DNA of 64,000 bases, from assembly GCF_000955955.1 (NCBI RefSeq), contig NZ_JYJG01000071.1:1-64000 (forward strand). Reading direction: 5' to 3'. Shown piece by piece: positions 35,001 through 44,078 of the stretch. The stretch's first letter is position 1; each line of letters opens with the position of its first letter. Both the position numbers and the translations under genes were made by a program. The notes beneath the pieces were generated by a model. The model was given only the letters and a program-made list of their open reading frames with translations. It did no database searches and was not told the origin of the DNA. The DNA is from Lentzea aerocolonigenes. GTDB lineage: Bacteria; Actinomycetota; Actinomycetes; Mycobacteriales; Pseudonocardiaceae.

Positions 35001-35038
35001 CCGGAAAGGGTTGCCGAAACACGGGCAACCCTTTCCGG
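35001..35038 (+). terminator. Strong terminator after the trypsin gene
   Basis: CCGGAAAGGGTTGCC and GGCAACCCTTTCCGG form a perfect 15-bp stem with an 8-nt loop, 6 bp past the stop codon. Confidence 0.85.
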
Positions 35039-35059
35039 CCCTGCTTCCGTCCTCATGGC

Positions 35060-36985
35060 ATGAACGGCAGAAAGCTGTTGGCCGGCGCCGCCGCGCTGGC
35101 ACTCGCCGGAGTGTGCGTGAGCTCCGCGGTGCGGGACGAAACCCCCGCACCACCACCGATCGTGGACTACGGGCCGGTGCGTCTCGTCGCGTTCGACAGC
35201 TGCGACCACGCGCTGACCGAGCTGCGCAACGCCATGGCGCCGTACGTCGGCCCGTACGGCATCGGCGGCCGTCCGGAGATCTTTGCCATGGAGGACGCGA
35301 CCAACAACAGTGCGGGCGTCGCGAAGGCCACTCCTGACGCGAGGGCCGCCACGCCACCCGCGCAGCAGCAGGATCACTCGACGACGAACGTCCACGAGCA
35401 GGGCGTCGACGAGCCGGACATCGTGAAGACGGACGGAAAACGCGTCCTCTCCATCACGGACGGCAAGCTGCGCGTGGTCGACGTCGCGAGCAGGAGCATC
35501 ACGGGCACGGTCGATCTCGGGGAACGCTACGCGAGCCAGCTGCTCGTCTCGGGCGACCGCGCGCTCGTCATCGCGAACAGCCCGGTTCCGATGACGAAAC
35601 GCGTTGACCCGGACAAGCCGTCGTTCGCGCCCGAGTCCGGCACCGAGCTGGTTCTCGTGGATCTCAAGGGGCTCAAGCAGATCGCGAGCCTCAAGACCGA
35701 CGGCTTCTACCTCGACGCACGCCAGATCGGCGGCACCGCCCGCGTCGTCGTCCGCTCGCAGCCGCGCCTGCCGTGGGTGTACCGACAGTCCTTGCGCCGC
35801 AACAAGGAGATCCTGCAGAGCGAGCCGATCACCTCGTGGCTGCCGCGCTACGAACTGGACCAGAACGGCGCCAAGAGCAGCGGCACGCTGGTCGACTGCG
35901 CGAACGTCAGCCACCCGGTCGTGCACTCCGGCACGTCGATGCTGACCGTGCTCACCTTCGAGCTCTCCGGCCAGCTCGGCACCGGCCAGCCGGTCTCGAT
36001 CGTGGCCGACGGCGACACGGTCTACGGCACCGACCGCAGCCTCTACGTCGCCGACGACCACCGCCTGATTCCCGAATTTCCCGGCAGGCCACCGGTTCAG
36101 CGCCCGGTCACCACGGCGATCCACCAGTTCGACATCAGCCAGGCCGGACCACCGAAGCACATCGCGTCCGGTGACGTGAACGGCACGCTGCTCAACCAGT
36201 ACTCACTGTCCGAACACGACGGTGTCCTGCGCGTCGCCACCACGACGGGCACCCAGTCGCCCTGTTGCTGGCGCATGCCCAGCGACGTCGCACCACCACA
36301 GCAACAAGCTCCTTCGGAGAGCTTCGTCACCACGTTGCGCCGCAACGGCACCGAGCTGGTCAAGGAAGGCCAGATCGGCGGGCTGGGCAAGGGTGAGCGC
36401 ATCTACAGCGTGCGGTTCATCGGCAAGATGGGCTACGTCGTCACGTTCCGGCAGACCGACCCGCTCTACACGCTGGACCTGAGCGATCCCAAGCAGCCCA
36501 GGGTGACCGGCGAGCTGAAGATCAACGGCTTCTCCGCCTACCTGCACCCCGCAGGTGACGGCAAGCTGATCGGCGTCGGCCAGGAGGCGACGGACCAGGG
36601 CCGCGTCACCGGCACGCAGGTGTCGTTGTTCGACGTGAGCAACCCCGCGGCACCGCAACGGGTCGCGCAGTACCACCTGCCGGACTCCAACTCGGAGGCC
36701 CAGTTCGACCCGCACGCGTTCCTGTTCTGGCCCCAGGACGGCACTCTCGTCATCCCGGTGGCGCAGTACCAGACGAACTACGAGGCCTCCTCGCTGGTGC
36801 TGCGCGTCGACGGCAACCAGATCAGGGAGACCGGCAGGATCGTCGAGCCGCAGAGCCAGAACTACGGCGGTGCCAGGCGCACCATGGTGATCGGCGACCA
36901 GCTCTGGTCGATCTCGCAGTCCGGCGTGCAGGTCAACGCGCGCAACGGGCTTTCACAGCAGGCCTGGTTGCCTTTTACGCAGTAG
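35060..36985 (+). CDS. Secreted beta-propeller domain protein
   Basis: A 641-aa protein with an N-terminal signal/anchor (RKLLAGAAALALAGVCVSS) whose cysteine is not in a canonical lipobox. It matches the family of secreted proteins with a C-terminal beta-propeller (PF09826 type): NVHEQGVDEPDIVKTDGKRV, GTELVLVDLKGLK, GERIYSVRFIGKMGYVVTFR, TDPLYTLDLSDPKQP and SAYLHPAGDGKLIGVG. The role is unknown; relatives are found in archaea and Gram-positives and may bind ligands at the cell surface. It starts 22 bp after the trypsin terminator, so it is separately transcribed. Overlaps the convergent EI24 gene by 11 bp. Confidence 0.85.
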   Translation: MNGRKLLAGAAALALAGVCVSSAVRDETPAPPPIVDYGPVRLVAFDSCDHALTELRNAMAPYVGPYGIGGRPEIFAMEDATNNSAGVAKATPDARAATPPAQQQDHSTTNVHEQGVDEPDIVKTDGKRVLSITDGKLRVVDVASRSITGTVDLGERYASQLLVSGDRALVIANSPVPMTKRVDPDKPSFAPESGTELVLVDLKGLKQIASLKTDGFYLDARQIGGTARVVVRSQPRLPWVYRQSLRRNKEILQSEPITSWLPRYELDQNGAKSSGTLVDCANVSHPVVHSGTSMLTVLTFELSGQLGTGQPVSIVADGDTVYGTDRSLYVADDHRLIPEFPGRPPVQRPVTTAIHQFDISQAGPPKHIASGDVNGTLLNQYSLSEHDGVLRVATTTGTQSPCCWRMPSDVAPPQQQAPSESFVTTLRRNGTELVKEGQIGGLGKGERIYSVRFIGKMGYVVTFRQTDPLYTLDLSDPKQPRVTGELKINGFSAYLHPAGDGKLIGVGQEATDQGRVTGTQVSLFDVSNPAAPQRVAQYHLPDSNSEAQFDPHAFLFWPQDGTLVIPVAQYQTNYEASSLVLRVDGNQIRETGRIVEPQSQNYGGARRTMVIGDQLWSISQSGVQVNARNGLSQQAWLPFTQ

Positions 36986-37730
36986 CGCGGTCTCCGTTGA
37001 GCAGGCGGTGCGACAACACCGTGCCGCCTGCCATCGCAGCCGGGATCACGATCATCGCGGCGAGCGGGATCAGGCACAGCAGGTAGGCGGGCACGGCGAA
37101 CCCGAGCACCATCGACCGCCGCGTCGCGAGCAGCTTCCTGCGCTCCTTGAACGACTTGCCGCGGCGGGTGAACGGGATGCCGGTCAGTTCGATGCCGAGC
37201 AGATATCCGTTGATGCACACGGCCACCACCGGCACCACGGTCTGTCCGATGACCGGGATGAACCCGCAGATGAAGAGGGGGATCGCGAACAGGATCGACA
37301 CGCCGACCAGCAGGATCGTGCCGCGCAGGCCCACCACGAACCCGCGCCAGAAGCCGACCTGCTCCGCACCCGGCACGCCGCCGAGCTCGTCCTCGACCTC
37401 TTCGGCGATGTACTCGTAGAACGGGCCGCCGATCATCAGCGTGATGGCGGTGAACAGCAGCACGCTCAGACCGAGGATCGCCGCGATGACGGAGATGCCG
37501 ACAGCGATCTCCATGACCTTGCGCGAGGACTCGCTCCACGAGTCGGCGAACCCGGTCAGCCAGCCCGCGATCGAGTCGATGTAGGCGAACAACAGCACCC
37601 AGCCGGTGATCATCAGAACAGCCGTGATGACTGCGGGCAGCGCCCCGACGAGCACGCGCTTGGGTGAGCTGAACACCAGCTTGAACCCGCGCAGCAGCAG
37701 AGAGATACCGGCTCCGAAGTCCTTGATCAC
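36975..37730 (-). CDS. EI24/CysZ-like membrane protein
   Basis: A 251-aa integral membrane protein with an N-terminal FGAGISLLLRGFKLVFSSPKRV and about six hydrophobic segments (VLVGALPAVITAVLMITGWVL, GISVIAAILGLSVLLFTAITL, ILLVGVSILFAIPLFICGFIPVIG). The FIPVIGQTVVPVVAV segment is characteristic of the EI24/CysZ family, some of which transport sulfate. GTG at 37730 aligns with family starts; ATG at 37763 is an alternative adding 11 residues. No cysteine-synthesis genes are nearby, so sulfate transport is not supported by context. Confidence 0.8.
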   Translation of the reverse strand: MIKDFGAGISLLLRGFKLVFSSPKRVLVGALPAVITAVLMITGWVLLFAYIDSIAGWLTGFADSWSESSRKVMEIAVGISVIAAILGLSVLLFTAITLMIGGPFYEYIAEEVEDELGGVPGAEQVGFWRGFVVGLRGTILLVGVSILFAIPLFICGFIPVIGQTVVPVVAVCINGYLLGIELTGIPFTRRGKSFKERRKLLATRRSMVLGFAVPAYLLCLIPLAAMIVIPAAMAGGTVLSHRLLNGDRATA

Positions 37731-37924
37731 GCGCGCAGGGTAGCCGTTTTGAACGATTTCCATCCCGGTTACGTGTTCTACGAGGGTTCTTCGGGATCCA
37801 TTTGAGATGCGGGCGAGCACAATTTCGTTCGGCCAGGCATGATCCAGGCGGCTAGCCCGGATGGCGGTCGATGCGAGCCTGAACCCGCTGCCACCATGCG
37901 AGCTGATTGCAGGAGGCGTTGAGG

Positions 37925-39253
37925 TTGAGCACACCAGCTAAGAACGCCGTCGTCGTCCCGGACGGGCCGCTGCCCATGCTGCCGCCCGCGATCTGGGAGT
38001 CGAAGGAAGTGCGGGACGCGGTCGCCGCGGAGTCGCCCGGCGCCGTGGTCGCGATCGCCCGCAAGGCGCACGGCCTGCGTCAGGACGAGCTCGGGACGCT
38101 GGCGGGCTTCTCCCAGTCGGCGATCTCGCGCCTGGAGGCCGGCAGCAACATCGCCTACGACATGCGCGTGCTCAGGACGTTGCAACGGCTGCTCGGCATC
38201 CCCGCCCACCTGCTCGGACTGACCGACCGCACGGTGCCGATGCGATCGGGTGAAGCCAGGAGCCTGGGCGCAGTGGGGCTCGACGGCGTGGCGAAAGACC
38301 TGGTCGTGGGCATGGAGGGCAAGGCGCTGATGGCGTTGTGCGCCTCCGCCGTCTTCGGTACGACCGACGGCAACGGCGTGATGGCCAGTGACGCCGTGAG
38401 CCAGCTCCTCGTGCTGCGCCGCATCGTCAACGACGCGCACAACTGGCGTGGCACCGGTGCGCTGATGCCCGCCGTCCGCAACATGTACGACTTCATCGAC
38501 GTGCTGCGCCGCAACGCGCGTGGCGACGTACGGCGCCGTTTGCTCGGCACGGGTGCGATGTACGCGGAGTTCTACGGCTGGCTGCACGAGGAGATCGGCG
38601 ACCTGCGGGGCGCTGGCCTGTGGACGTCCCGGGCCTTGGAGCAGGGCCAAGCCGCCGACGACCGTGATGTCGTCGCGTACTGCTACGTGCGGATGAGCCA
38701 GCTCGCCGAGGTCGACGGCGACGACGACCGCGTCATCGGCCTGGCGCGCGCCGCCCAGCGTGAGACGGGGCTGAGCCCGCTCGTGCGCGCGATGGCGTTG
38801 CGGCAGGAAGCACGGGGTCTCGCGCGTGCGGGGCAGGACGCGTGCATGCCGCGGTTCGACCTCGCGCGGTCGTTGGTGCTGAGCGCCGAACGGCCGCAGA
38901 GCGACGAGTACTCCATCGGCTACTGCTTCACCGAGCTGCACGTCCAGATGCAGCGCGCCGCGAGCATGGTCGACCTCGCCGACCACCGCCGGGCCATCAA
39001 CGCGTACACGGACCTCATGCCCAGATGGGGCGCCATCTGCCAGTGGGAGCAGGGCGTGCACACGGCCAAGCTCGCCTATGCGTACGCGGCCAACGGTGAC
39101 GTCGACCAGGCCGTCGACCTGGGGTTCGTGGCGCTCGATCTGGCCAGGGCGACCGGCTCACAGCTGATCGTCAACGAGCTGGACAAGCTCGACCCGTGGC
39201 ACGGGACGCCGGCGATCGCCGAGCTGGCCGCCGAGGTCACCCAGCTCAGGTGA
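37925..39253 (+). CDS. XRE-type HTH regulator with TPR-like C-terminal domain
   Basis: A 442-aa regulator. The HTH is at ~40-95 (AIARKAHGLRQDELGTLAGFSQSAISRLEAG). The remaining ~330 residues are helical repeats (e.g. AVSQLLVLRRIVNDAHNW, LARAAQRETGLSPLVRAMALRQEARGLARAGQD) of the TPR-like kind that bind peptides or partner proteins. TTG at 37925 is chosen because AGGAGG (37911-37916) lies 8 nt upstream. Two very small genes follow on the same strand behind a palindrome. Actinomycetes carry many such regulator/small-protein groups controlling development or secondary metabolism. Confidence 0.8.
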   Translation: MSTPAKNAVVVPDGPLPMLPPAIWESKEVRDAVAAESPGAVVAIARKAHGLRQDELGTLAGFSQSAISRLEAGSNIAYDMRVLRTLQRLLGIPAHLLGLTDRTVPMRSGEARSLGAVGLDGVAKDLVVGMEGKALMALCASAVFGTTDGNGVMASDAVSQLLVLRRIVNDAHNWRGTGALMPAVRNMYDFIDVLRRNARGDVRRRLLGTGAMYAEFYGWLHEEIGDLRGAGLWTSRALEQGQAADDRDVVAYCYVRMSQLAEVDGDDDRVIGLARAAQRETGLSPLVRAMALRQEARGLARAGQDACMPRFDLARSLVLSAERPQSDEYSIGYCFTELHVQMQRAASMVDLADHRRAINAYTDLMPRWGAICQWEQGVHTAKLAYAYAANGDVDQAVDLGFVALDLARATGSQLIVNELDKLDPWHGTPAIAELAAEVTQLR

Positions 39254-39272
39254 GTATGCGAGTTCCGCATAC
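39254..39272. promoter_or_regulatory. Palindrome directly after the XRE gene
   Basis: GTATGCG-AGTTC-CGCATAC is a perfect 7-5-7 inverted repeat immediately after the regulator's stop codon and ~60 bp before the small-gene pair. A related CGTATG half-site follows at ~39287. It could be the binding site of the XRE protein or a weak terminator hairpin. Confidence 0.5.
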
Positions 39273-39332
39273 GCGACCCGTAAATCGTATGTAACCCTCC
39301 CAATTTCTTCTCGCGCGCCGCACGATCTAGGC

Positions 39333-39494
39333 GTGATCGACCTAGCCGAACGAACGCCGCGATCGGAAGAGGTCAGCGCCGACAAGTTCTGCGCGGCAGT
39401 GGCAGAGAGGAACTCGGGCCCCTACCGGCTCAAGTTCTACGCGACCACGCACGCCGTCGTGTGTGTGGTGGACGACGCCGAGGTGAAGGCATGA
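39333..39494 (+). CDS. Small hypothetical protein, 53 aa
   Basis: A short GTG-started gene with coding-like codon use that ends in an ATGA overlap with the next gene. The product (VIDLAERTPRS start, YRLKFYATTHAVVCVVDD end) is mixed alpha/beta with one hydrophobic strand and no recognised domain. The overlap and shared position behind the XRE gene argue that it is real. Function unknown; it may be the regulator's ligand or partner. Confidence 0.55.
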   Translation: MIDLAERTPRSEEVSADKFCAAVAERNSGPYRLKFYATTHAVVCVVDDAEVKA

Positions 39495-39757
39495 GCATTC
39501 AGGAAACGGAAGCGCGCATGCCCGTGTTGCTGGTCCGCAAGCGTGCGGGTGTCGTAGGAGAGACACAACGCACGTGCCACCTCGTACCCATGCCCGACGA
39601 CGACAGCACGCCTCTCGCGCTCACCGCCTACTGCGGCGAGCTCATCCACCGCGGTGAGGCCGAACTGCTCAGCCAGCCGTCCGGAATGCCGTGCGTCGGC
39701 TGTTTGTTTCGAGTGCCGATGCCTCGCACTGGCGAACTGAACTCACACGACTGGTGA
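39491..39757 (+). CDS. Small Cys-containing hypothetical protein, 88 aa
   Basis: An 88-aa protein with LTAYCGELIHRGEAELLSQP and the ending GMPCVGCLFRVP. The pattern CG-x-x-I...GMPCxxC occurs in short actinomycete proteins encoded near HTH regulators; three cysteines suggest metal binding or redox sensing. ATG at 39491 overlaps the preceding stop (ATGA). The 3' end overlaps the convergent acetyltransferase by 15 bp. Confidence 0.65.
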   Translation: MSIQETEARMPVLLVRKRAGVVGETQRTCHLVPMPDDDSTPLALTAYCGELIHRGEAELLSQPSGMPCVGCLFRVPMPRTGELNSHDW

Positions 39758-40492
39758 GCCGATGCAGGCCGTTCCGACGCGCCTGAACCCGACCCGCTCG
39801 TAAACGCGCGCGATGTCGAGGCTTTCTGCCGACAGGAACACCAGCGATGCGCCTCTCTCGAGAGCGTCTCGCGCCAGTTCCGCAGTCACCGCACCACCGA
39901 GGCCACGTCGCCGTGCCGCCGGCAACGTGCCGATTGCCGCGATCTCGACGACGTCACCCGCCCGTTGCGCAGTGCCCACCGCCAGCACGCCCTCGCCTGG
40001 CAGGTCGGCCACCGCGTGCCGGTGCCGGGTGGCGATCGGGGTCGCGTTCCGCAGCTCGGCGTCTCGTTCACGCACGCCAACGGAGCCTGGTGACGTGCCC
40101 GGCGACGAGAACGCCAGCTGGGCCACCACCGACACCTCGACCGGCCGCGTGTCGAGGACTTTCACGAACGGGTGCGGTTCGGGCAGCTTGTCCGGATCGA
40201 GCACCATCAGCGGAGCTTGGAGCACCTCCAAGCCCGCCGCGACAGCCGCGTCGAGGAGGCCCGGTGTGGTCTCGTGCACCCACTCGAGCGCTTCCGGCAC
40301 GTCGAGCTCACGCTGCCGTGCGCGCATCTTCAGCACGTCCGCGACTGTCGGCCGGCCACCGGGGAACCGCGGCCGCGCGTAGTACGGATAGCCGTCGCCC
40401 GCCTGGACGAACAGCACCAGCTCGCCGTGTTCCTCAACGCGAGATCCCGGTCGGGGCACAGAGTCGTAAAACTCTTCGAGAACAGACCACAC
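39743..40492 (-). CDS. GNAT family N-acetyltransferase
   Basis: A 249-aa protein. The acetyl-CoA-binding fold is in the C-terminal half: VVEIAAIGTLPAARRRGLGGAV (motif A with R-x-x-G-x-G/A) and VFLSAESLDIARVYERVGFRRVG (motif B). The N-terminal half (~110 aa) is a degenerate GNAT-like or specificity domain. The acceptor is unknown. GTG at 40492 follows TAGCGT by 8 nt. It is divergent from the nitroreductase-family gene. Confidence 0.85.
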   Translation of the reverse strand: MWSVLEEFYDSVPRPGSRVEEHGELVLFVQAGDGYPYYARPRFPGGRPTVADVLKMRARQRELDVPEALEWVHETTPGLLDAAVAAGLEVLQAPLMVLDPDKLPEPHPFVKVLDTRPVEVSVVAQLAFSSPGTSPGSVGVRERDAELRNATPIATRHRHAVADLPGEGVLAVGTAQRAGDVVEIAAIGTLPAARRRGLGGAVTAELARDALERGASLVFLSAESLDIARVYERVGFRRVGTACIGSPVV

Positions 40493-40521
40493 GGACGATC
40501 ACGCTAGCTACCTTGAGCCCC

Positions 40522-40959
40522 ATGACGCACGGCAATTCCCGCCCCACCGGGTTCGAGCAGTTCGCGAACAGGCTCGTGGGCAGGCTGGTGAAGCTCGGGC
40601 TCGGGCCCAGGAGCATGCGCACCCTGTTCGTGCGAGGCCGCAAGAGCGGCAAGGTGTACAGCGCCCCGGTGAACCTGCTGGAGCTGGACGGCACCCGCTA
40701 CCTGCTCGCCCCGCGCGGCGTCACGTCGTGGGTCCGCAACCTGCGCGTCGCCGGCACCGGCGAGCTGCGCCGCGGTCGCGCGGTCGAGTCGTTCACCGCC
40801 GTCGAGCTGCCGGACGAGGCCAAGCCCGTGATCATGCAGGCCTACCTGCAGCGCTGGCACGGTCAGGTGAAGCAGTTCTTCCCCGGCATGGACGCCACGA
40901 CACCGCAGGACAAGCTGCTGGCCCACGCCGGTGACTATCCCGTTTTCGAGTTGTCATGA
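40522..40959 (+). CDS. Deazaflavin (F420)-dependent nitroreductase family protein
   Basis: A 145-aa protein of the Ddn-like F420H2-dependent reductase family: RTLFVRGRKSGKVYSAPVNLLELDG, YLLAPRGVTSWVRNLRVAGTGELRRG and the ending HAGDYPVFELS. Members reduce nitro-aromatics, quinones or enones with cofactor F420. The substrate is not readable. TACCTT lies 7 nt before the ATG (leaderless). The lipoprotein gene follows with an ATGA overlap. Confidence 0.88.
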   Translation: MTHGNSRPTGFEQFANRLVGRLVKLGLGPRSMRTLFVRGRKSGKVYSAPVNLLELDGTRYLLAPRGVTSWVRNLRVAGTGELRRGRAVESFTAVELPDEAKPVIMQAYLQRWHGQVKQFFPGMDATTPQDKLLAHAGDYPVFELS

Positions 40960-41318
40960 GAGTCCTGGCCGCGGTGCTCGCGCTCTTCCTGGTCGCCGGA
41001 TGCGGCAGTGACCGGGAGGACAGGTTCGCCCGGCCCGGCGCACCGAAGACGTCGCCCAGCGGCAAGTTCGTCGCGCACGCCGAGAGCGCGAGCGAGGTGA
41101 AGGTGACCGACCGCAACGGTGGTGAGGTGTTCCGCAAGTCCTACGAGTACGCCACGAGCTCGCGTGCGGACGGCATCGGTGTCGTGTGGCTGTCCAAGCA
41201 GGACCAGCTGTGGGTGCTCGTGCCCGGTGACACGAGCGAGCGCATCGAACCGGGCCCGGACGGCGTGTGGACGGCGGTCAAGGCCGAGCTACCCGGGGAG
41301 ATCACGCGGCTCGGCTGA
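40956..41318 (+). CDS. Small lipoprotein
   Basis: A 120-aa protein with a lipobox (VLALFLVAGCGSD), so lipid-anchored on the outer face of the membrane. The mature part is small and beta-rich (KFVAHAESASEVKVTDRNGG, LWVLVPGD) with no domain I recognise. Translationally coupled to the preceding reductase gene by ATGA. Its 3' end overlaps the convergent yihY-like gene by 30 bp. Confidence 0.75.
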   Translation: MRVLAAVLALFLVAGCGSDREDRFARPGAPKTSPSGKFVAHAESASEVKVTDRNGGEVFRKSYEYATSSRADGIGVVWLSKQDQLWVLVPGDTSERIEPGPDGVWTAVKAELPGEITRLG

Positions 41319-42212
41319 CGGATCCCGTTCGCCCTCGCTCATGCGGCGGCCGCGCTCCAGCTCCGCGTCGAACTCGGCGCCGAGCAGCACGGCGATGTTC
41401 GAGATCCACAGCCACACCAGGAAGACGATGACGCCGCCGAGCGAGCCGTAGGTCTTGTTGTAGGACGCGAAGTTCGCCACGTAGACCGCGAAGCCGACGG
41501 TCGCCAGCGCCCACAGCACGATCGCGAGCAGGCTGCCCGGCGTGATCCAGCTGAAGCCCGGCTGCCGCACGTTCGGCGCCGCCCAGTAGAGCACCGCGAA
41601 CGCGAGCGACACGAGCAGCAGGATCACCGGCCACTTGGCGATGTCCCACACGGTGACGACGACGTCGCCGAGCCCGAGCCAGTTGCCGACGGTGTCCGCG
41701 ACGTCCCCGGTCAGCACGAGCGCGCCGAGCGTGAGCGACACCAGCACGACCGACCCCAGTGTCAGCCCGAGCCGCAGCGGCACGGTCTTCCAGAACGGCC
41801 GGCCCTCTTCCACGTCGTACACGGCGTTGCACGCGCGCATGAACGCGCCGAGGTAGCCAGAAGCGGTCCACAGTGCCGTCAGCACGCCGATGATGCCCAG
41901 CAGCCCGGCCGAGCTCTGGCCCTTCTGCAACTCCTCGACGGACGACTTGATGAGGTCACCCGCCTGGCCCGGCGCGACCTGGTCGACGTATTTCAGCAGC
42001 TCCTGCGTCGTCGTCTCGCCCAACAGCGCGAGAGCGGACGTCAGCACGATGAGGCCGGGGAACAACGACAGCACCGCGTAGTAGGTGAGCGCACCCGCCC
42101 AGTCGGTGAGGTTGTCGTCGTTGAACTCTTTGACCGTCCGTTTGAGAACGCCCCACCAGGCGCCCTTGGGCAGCTTGGTGGGGCGGTCGACGGTCTGCTC
42201 ACCTGCGGGCAC
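41289..42212 (-). CDS. YihY/BrkB family membrane protein
   Basis: A 307-aa membrane protein with about six helices: DWAGALTYYAVLSLFPGLIVLTS (family hallmark), ALWTASGYLGAFMRACNAVYDVEEGRPFWK, VLVSLTLGALVLTG, and the late TYGSLGGVIVFLVWLWISNIAVLLGAEFDAEL. The GAEFDAELER ending is diagnostic for YihY/BrkB. Once annotated as RNase BN; the true role is unclear. Downstream of and overlapping a small membrane-protein gene by 14 bp, so co-transcribed. Confidence 0.9.
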   Translation of the reverse strand: MPAGEQTVDRPTKLPKGAWWGVLKRTVKEFNDDNLTDWAGALTYYAVLSLFPGLIVLTSALALLGETTTQELLKYVDQVAPGQAGDLIKSSVEELQKGQSSAGLLGIIGVLTALWTASGYLGAFMRACNAVYDVEEGRPFWKTVPLRLGLTLGSVVLVSLTLGALVLTGDVADTVGNWLGLGDVVVTVWDIAKWPVILLLVSLAFAVLYWAAPNVRQPGFSWITPGSLLAIVLWALATVGFAVYVANFASYNKTYGSLGGVIVFLVWLWISNIAVLLGAEFDAELERGRRMSEGERDPSAEPRDLPG

Positions 42213-42384
42213 GGCGCCAGCTCCACGAGCGACTGCTGGAGCCGATTCCGGCCAGGTGCAGGGCGAGCAGCAACAGCCCGAGCACCACGAGCGTGTTGGC
42301 GGTGATCACGTCACCGAGCGCGGTCTTCGCCAGGTCGAGGATCAGGGCGAGACCGAACGCGACTGCGGCGATGATGGCCAGCAT
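42199..42384 (-). CDS. Small membrane protein upstream of yihY-like gene
   Basis: A 61-aa protein with two hydrophobic segments (LAIIAAVAFGLALILDLA and ITANTLVVLGLLLLALHLAGI) and a basic tail. ATG at 42384 has GGAGG about 5 nt upstream. It resembles short actinomycete membrane proteins of unknown function. Its stop lies inside the yihY-like gene, suggesting coupled expression. Confidence 0.7.
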   Translation of the reverse strand: MLAIIAAVAFGLALILDLAKTALGDVITANTLVVLGLLLLALHLAGIGSSSRSWSWRRARR

Positions 42385-42476
42385 GTCCACCTCCGAGTTC
42401 AAGTGACCTGCGGATACCCGTTTCGTTGCGGGGGAATCGCACCGTTCGGAGCAACGGTCGTGTCATGATCCGCGTC

Positions 42477-44078
42477 ATGGACGTCCAGCGGTGGGAAGCG
42501 GCCGCGGTTCCGTGGTGGGTGACCAAGGTCGGGCTGGTCGGTGGCTGGATCGTCGCCTTCTACTTCGCCGTGAGCGCGAACGAGGTCCCGTGCACGGCCG
42601 CGCAGCCGTGTCTGCCGGACCCCGTGTTCGCGCTCGCCGTGGTGCCGTTGCTGGCCACACCGCTGCTGTTGTTGTTCGGCCGTGTGCTCACGGGTTGTGC
42701 GATGGGTGTCGCGTTCGGTGCGCTGGACATCGTGCTCGACGGGTCGGCGACCGCCAATGTCGCGTTCGGGCTGCATGCCGGTGCGTGCGCGATCGTGGCG
42801 GCGTGGACGTTCCGGTCGCGCGTGGACCAGCACACTGCCGCGGGTGCGGTCGTCGTCTCGTTGCCGGACATGCCGCCACCGCGCGGAGTTCTGCGCATCG
42901 TCGCGGTGCTGCTCGTCCTGTTCGGCTTTCTCACGTTCGTGCAGTACGACCTGACGAACGGCGAGATCGAGCAGCACGTCGCGAAGGCCAGCAGGGTCGA
43001 GGCCGAGGTCGTCGACATCAAGGACACCTACGACGTGTGGGTCGAGCTGCCGGACAAGCAGCGCACCGCGTTCCAGCCGCTCGCGCCCGAGACGTACAAG
43101 ATCGGCGACACGGTGATGGTGCTCGCGGACGGCTCGTGGGTGCAGATGGCGAACGAGCCCGAGGACGTCACGTGGTGGCTCACGCTCGCCGGCGCCGCCG
43201 TGTTCCTGGCGATCATGCTGGCCGCGCGTGAACGCCGCCGCCGGGCGTTGTGGACCGGGCCGGTGAAGGCGCTCCGGCTGCAGGCGCATCCGGTCGGGCC
43301 GCGCCGGATCCTGTTGCGGCACAACAAGACCGACATCGCCACCGTGGTCACGCTCGCGGACCTCGGGCTGGAGGAGCCGCTCTACCACGACACCGAGCAG
43401 TTCGGCCGGGTGTGGCGGGGTGAGGAGGACGCGCCGGTGCAGCTCGACCCGGCGGAGGTCCTCGTCGCGGGCGAGTGGCACCACGGCGGCCAGGTCGCGT
43501 TGCTGGTCGAGGGCGAGGTCGTGGCCACCAGCACGTTGTCCAGGGTGAGGCCGCGGCACACCGTCCACAGTGCACACCTGCCGGGCGAACCGGTCACCGC
43601 GGGCACCCAGGTCGAGCTGCCGCACGCGATGTGGCCGGGTGATCGGCGGCGGACCGAGGGCGTGGTGCTGCTGCTCGGCGCGGCCGGGGCGTTGATCGCT
43701 TTGAGGTACTACCCGGAGCTGATCATCCTGGGCCTGATCGGCGTGCAGTGCGTGCTGTCGGCTGTGACGCGGTTCCAGCCGTTGCTGCGCCTCGACCACA
43801 GCTCCGTCGTGCTCTACACGGGCATCTGGACCTACCGCGTGCCGTGGGCGCAGCTGCACGGGGTTCGCCGCGCCGGACCGCAGCTCATGCTCGCGTTCGG
43901 CCCGCACGGCGACGTGATCACGACCCCGCAGCTGCCGGACAGGCAGGCCGGCGAGAAGCTGATGTGGGCGCGGGCGAGGTCGTTGATCGCCGACCACCAC
44001 GGTGAACGCATCACGCGCAAGCTCAACATCAGCGTGTTCATCGGACTCGCCTACGTGGGCCTGCTGCTGTTCATCTGA
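42477..44078 (+). CDS. Multi-pass membrane protein of unknown function
   Basis: A 533-aa protein. Four hydrophobic segments are in the first ~140 residues (WWVTKVGLVGGWIVAFYFAV, VFALAVVPLLATPLLLLFG and others); a soluble domain with VEAEVVDIKDTYDVWVELP, WWLTLAGAAVFLAIMLA and a long cytoplasmic middle follow. The late region has PH-like features (RLDHSSVVLYTGIWTYRVPWAQLHGVRR) typical of bacterial PH-domain membrane proteins. I do not recognise the family. Cys residues (CTAAQPC) between helices 1 and 2 may form an external disulphide. Alternative ATG at 42465. Confidence 0.7.
   Translation: MDVQRWEAAAVPWWVTKVGLVGGWIVAFYFAVSANEVPCTAAQPCLPDPVFALAVVPLLATPLLLLFGRVLTGCAMGVAFGALDIVLDGSATANVAFGLHAGACAIVAAWTFRSRVDQHTAAGAVVVSLPDMPPPRGVLRIVAVLLVLFGFLTFVQYDLTNGEIEQHVAKASRVEAEVVDIKDTYDVWVELPDKQRTAFQPLAPETYKIGDTVMVLADGSWVQMANEPEDVTWWLTLAGAAVFLAIMLAARERRRRALWTGPVKALRLQAHPVGPRRILLRHNKTDIATVVTLADLGLEEPLYHDTEQFGRVWRGEEDAPVQLDPAEVLVAGEWHHGGQVALLVEGEVVATSTLSRVRPRHTVHSAHLPGEPVTAGTQVELPHAMWPGDRRRTEGVVLLLGAAGALIALRYYPELIILGLIGVQCVLSAVTRFQPLLRLDHSSVVLYTGIWTYRVPWAQLHGVRRAGPQLMLAFGPHGDVITTPQLPDRQAGEKLMWARARSLIADHHGERITRKLNISVFIGLAYVGLLLFI

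Noticed and set aside
41289..41318. Frameshift suspected from the 30-bp overlap of lipoprotein and YihY-like genes
   Set aside because: Both proteins end naturally with family-typical C termini; long convergent overlaps recur across this window.
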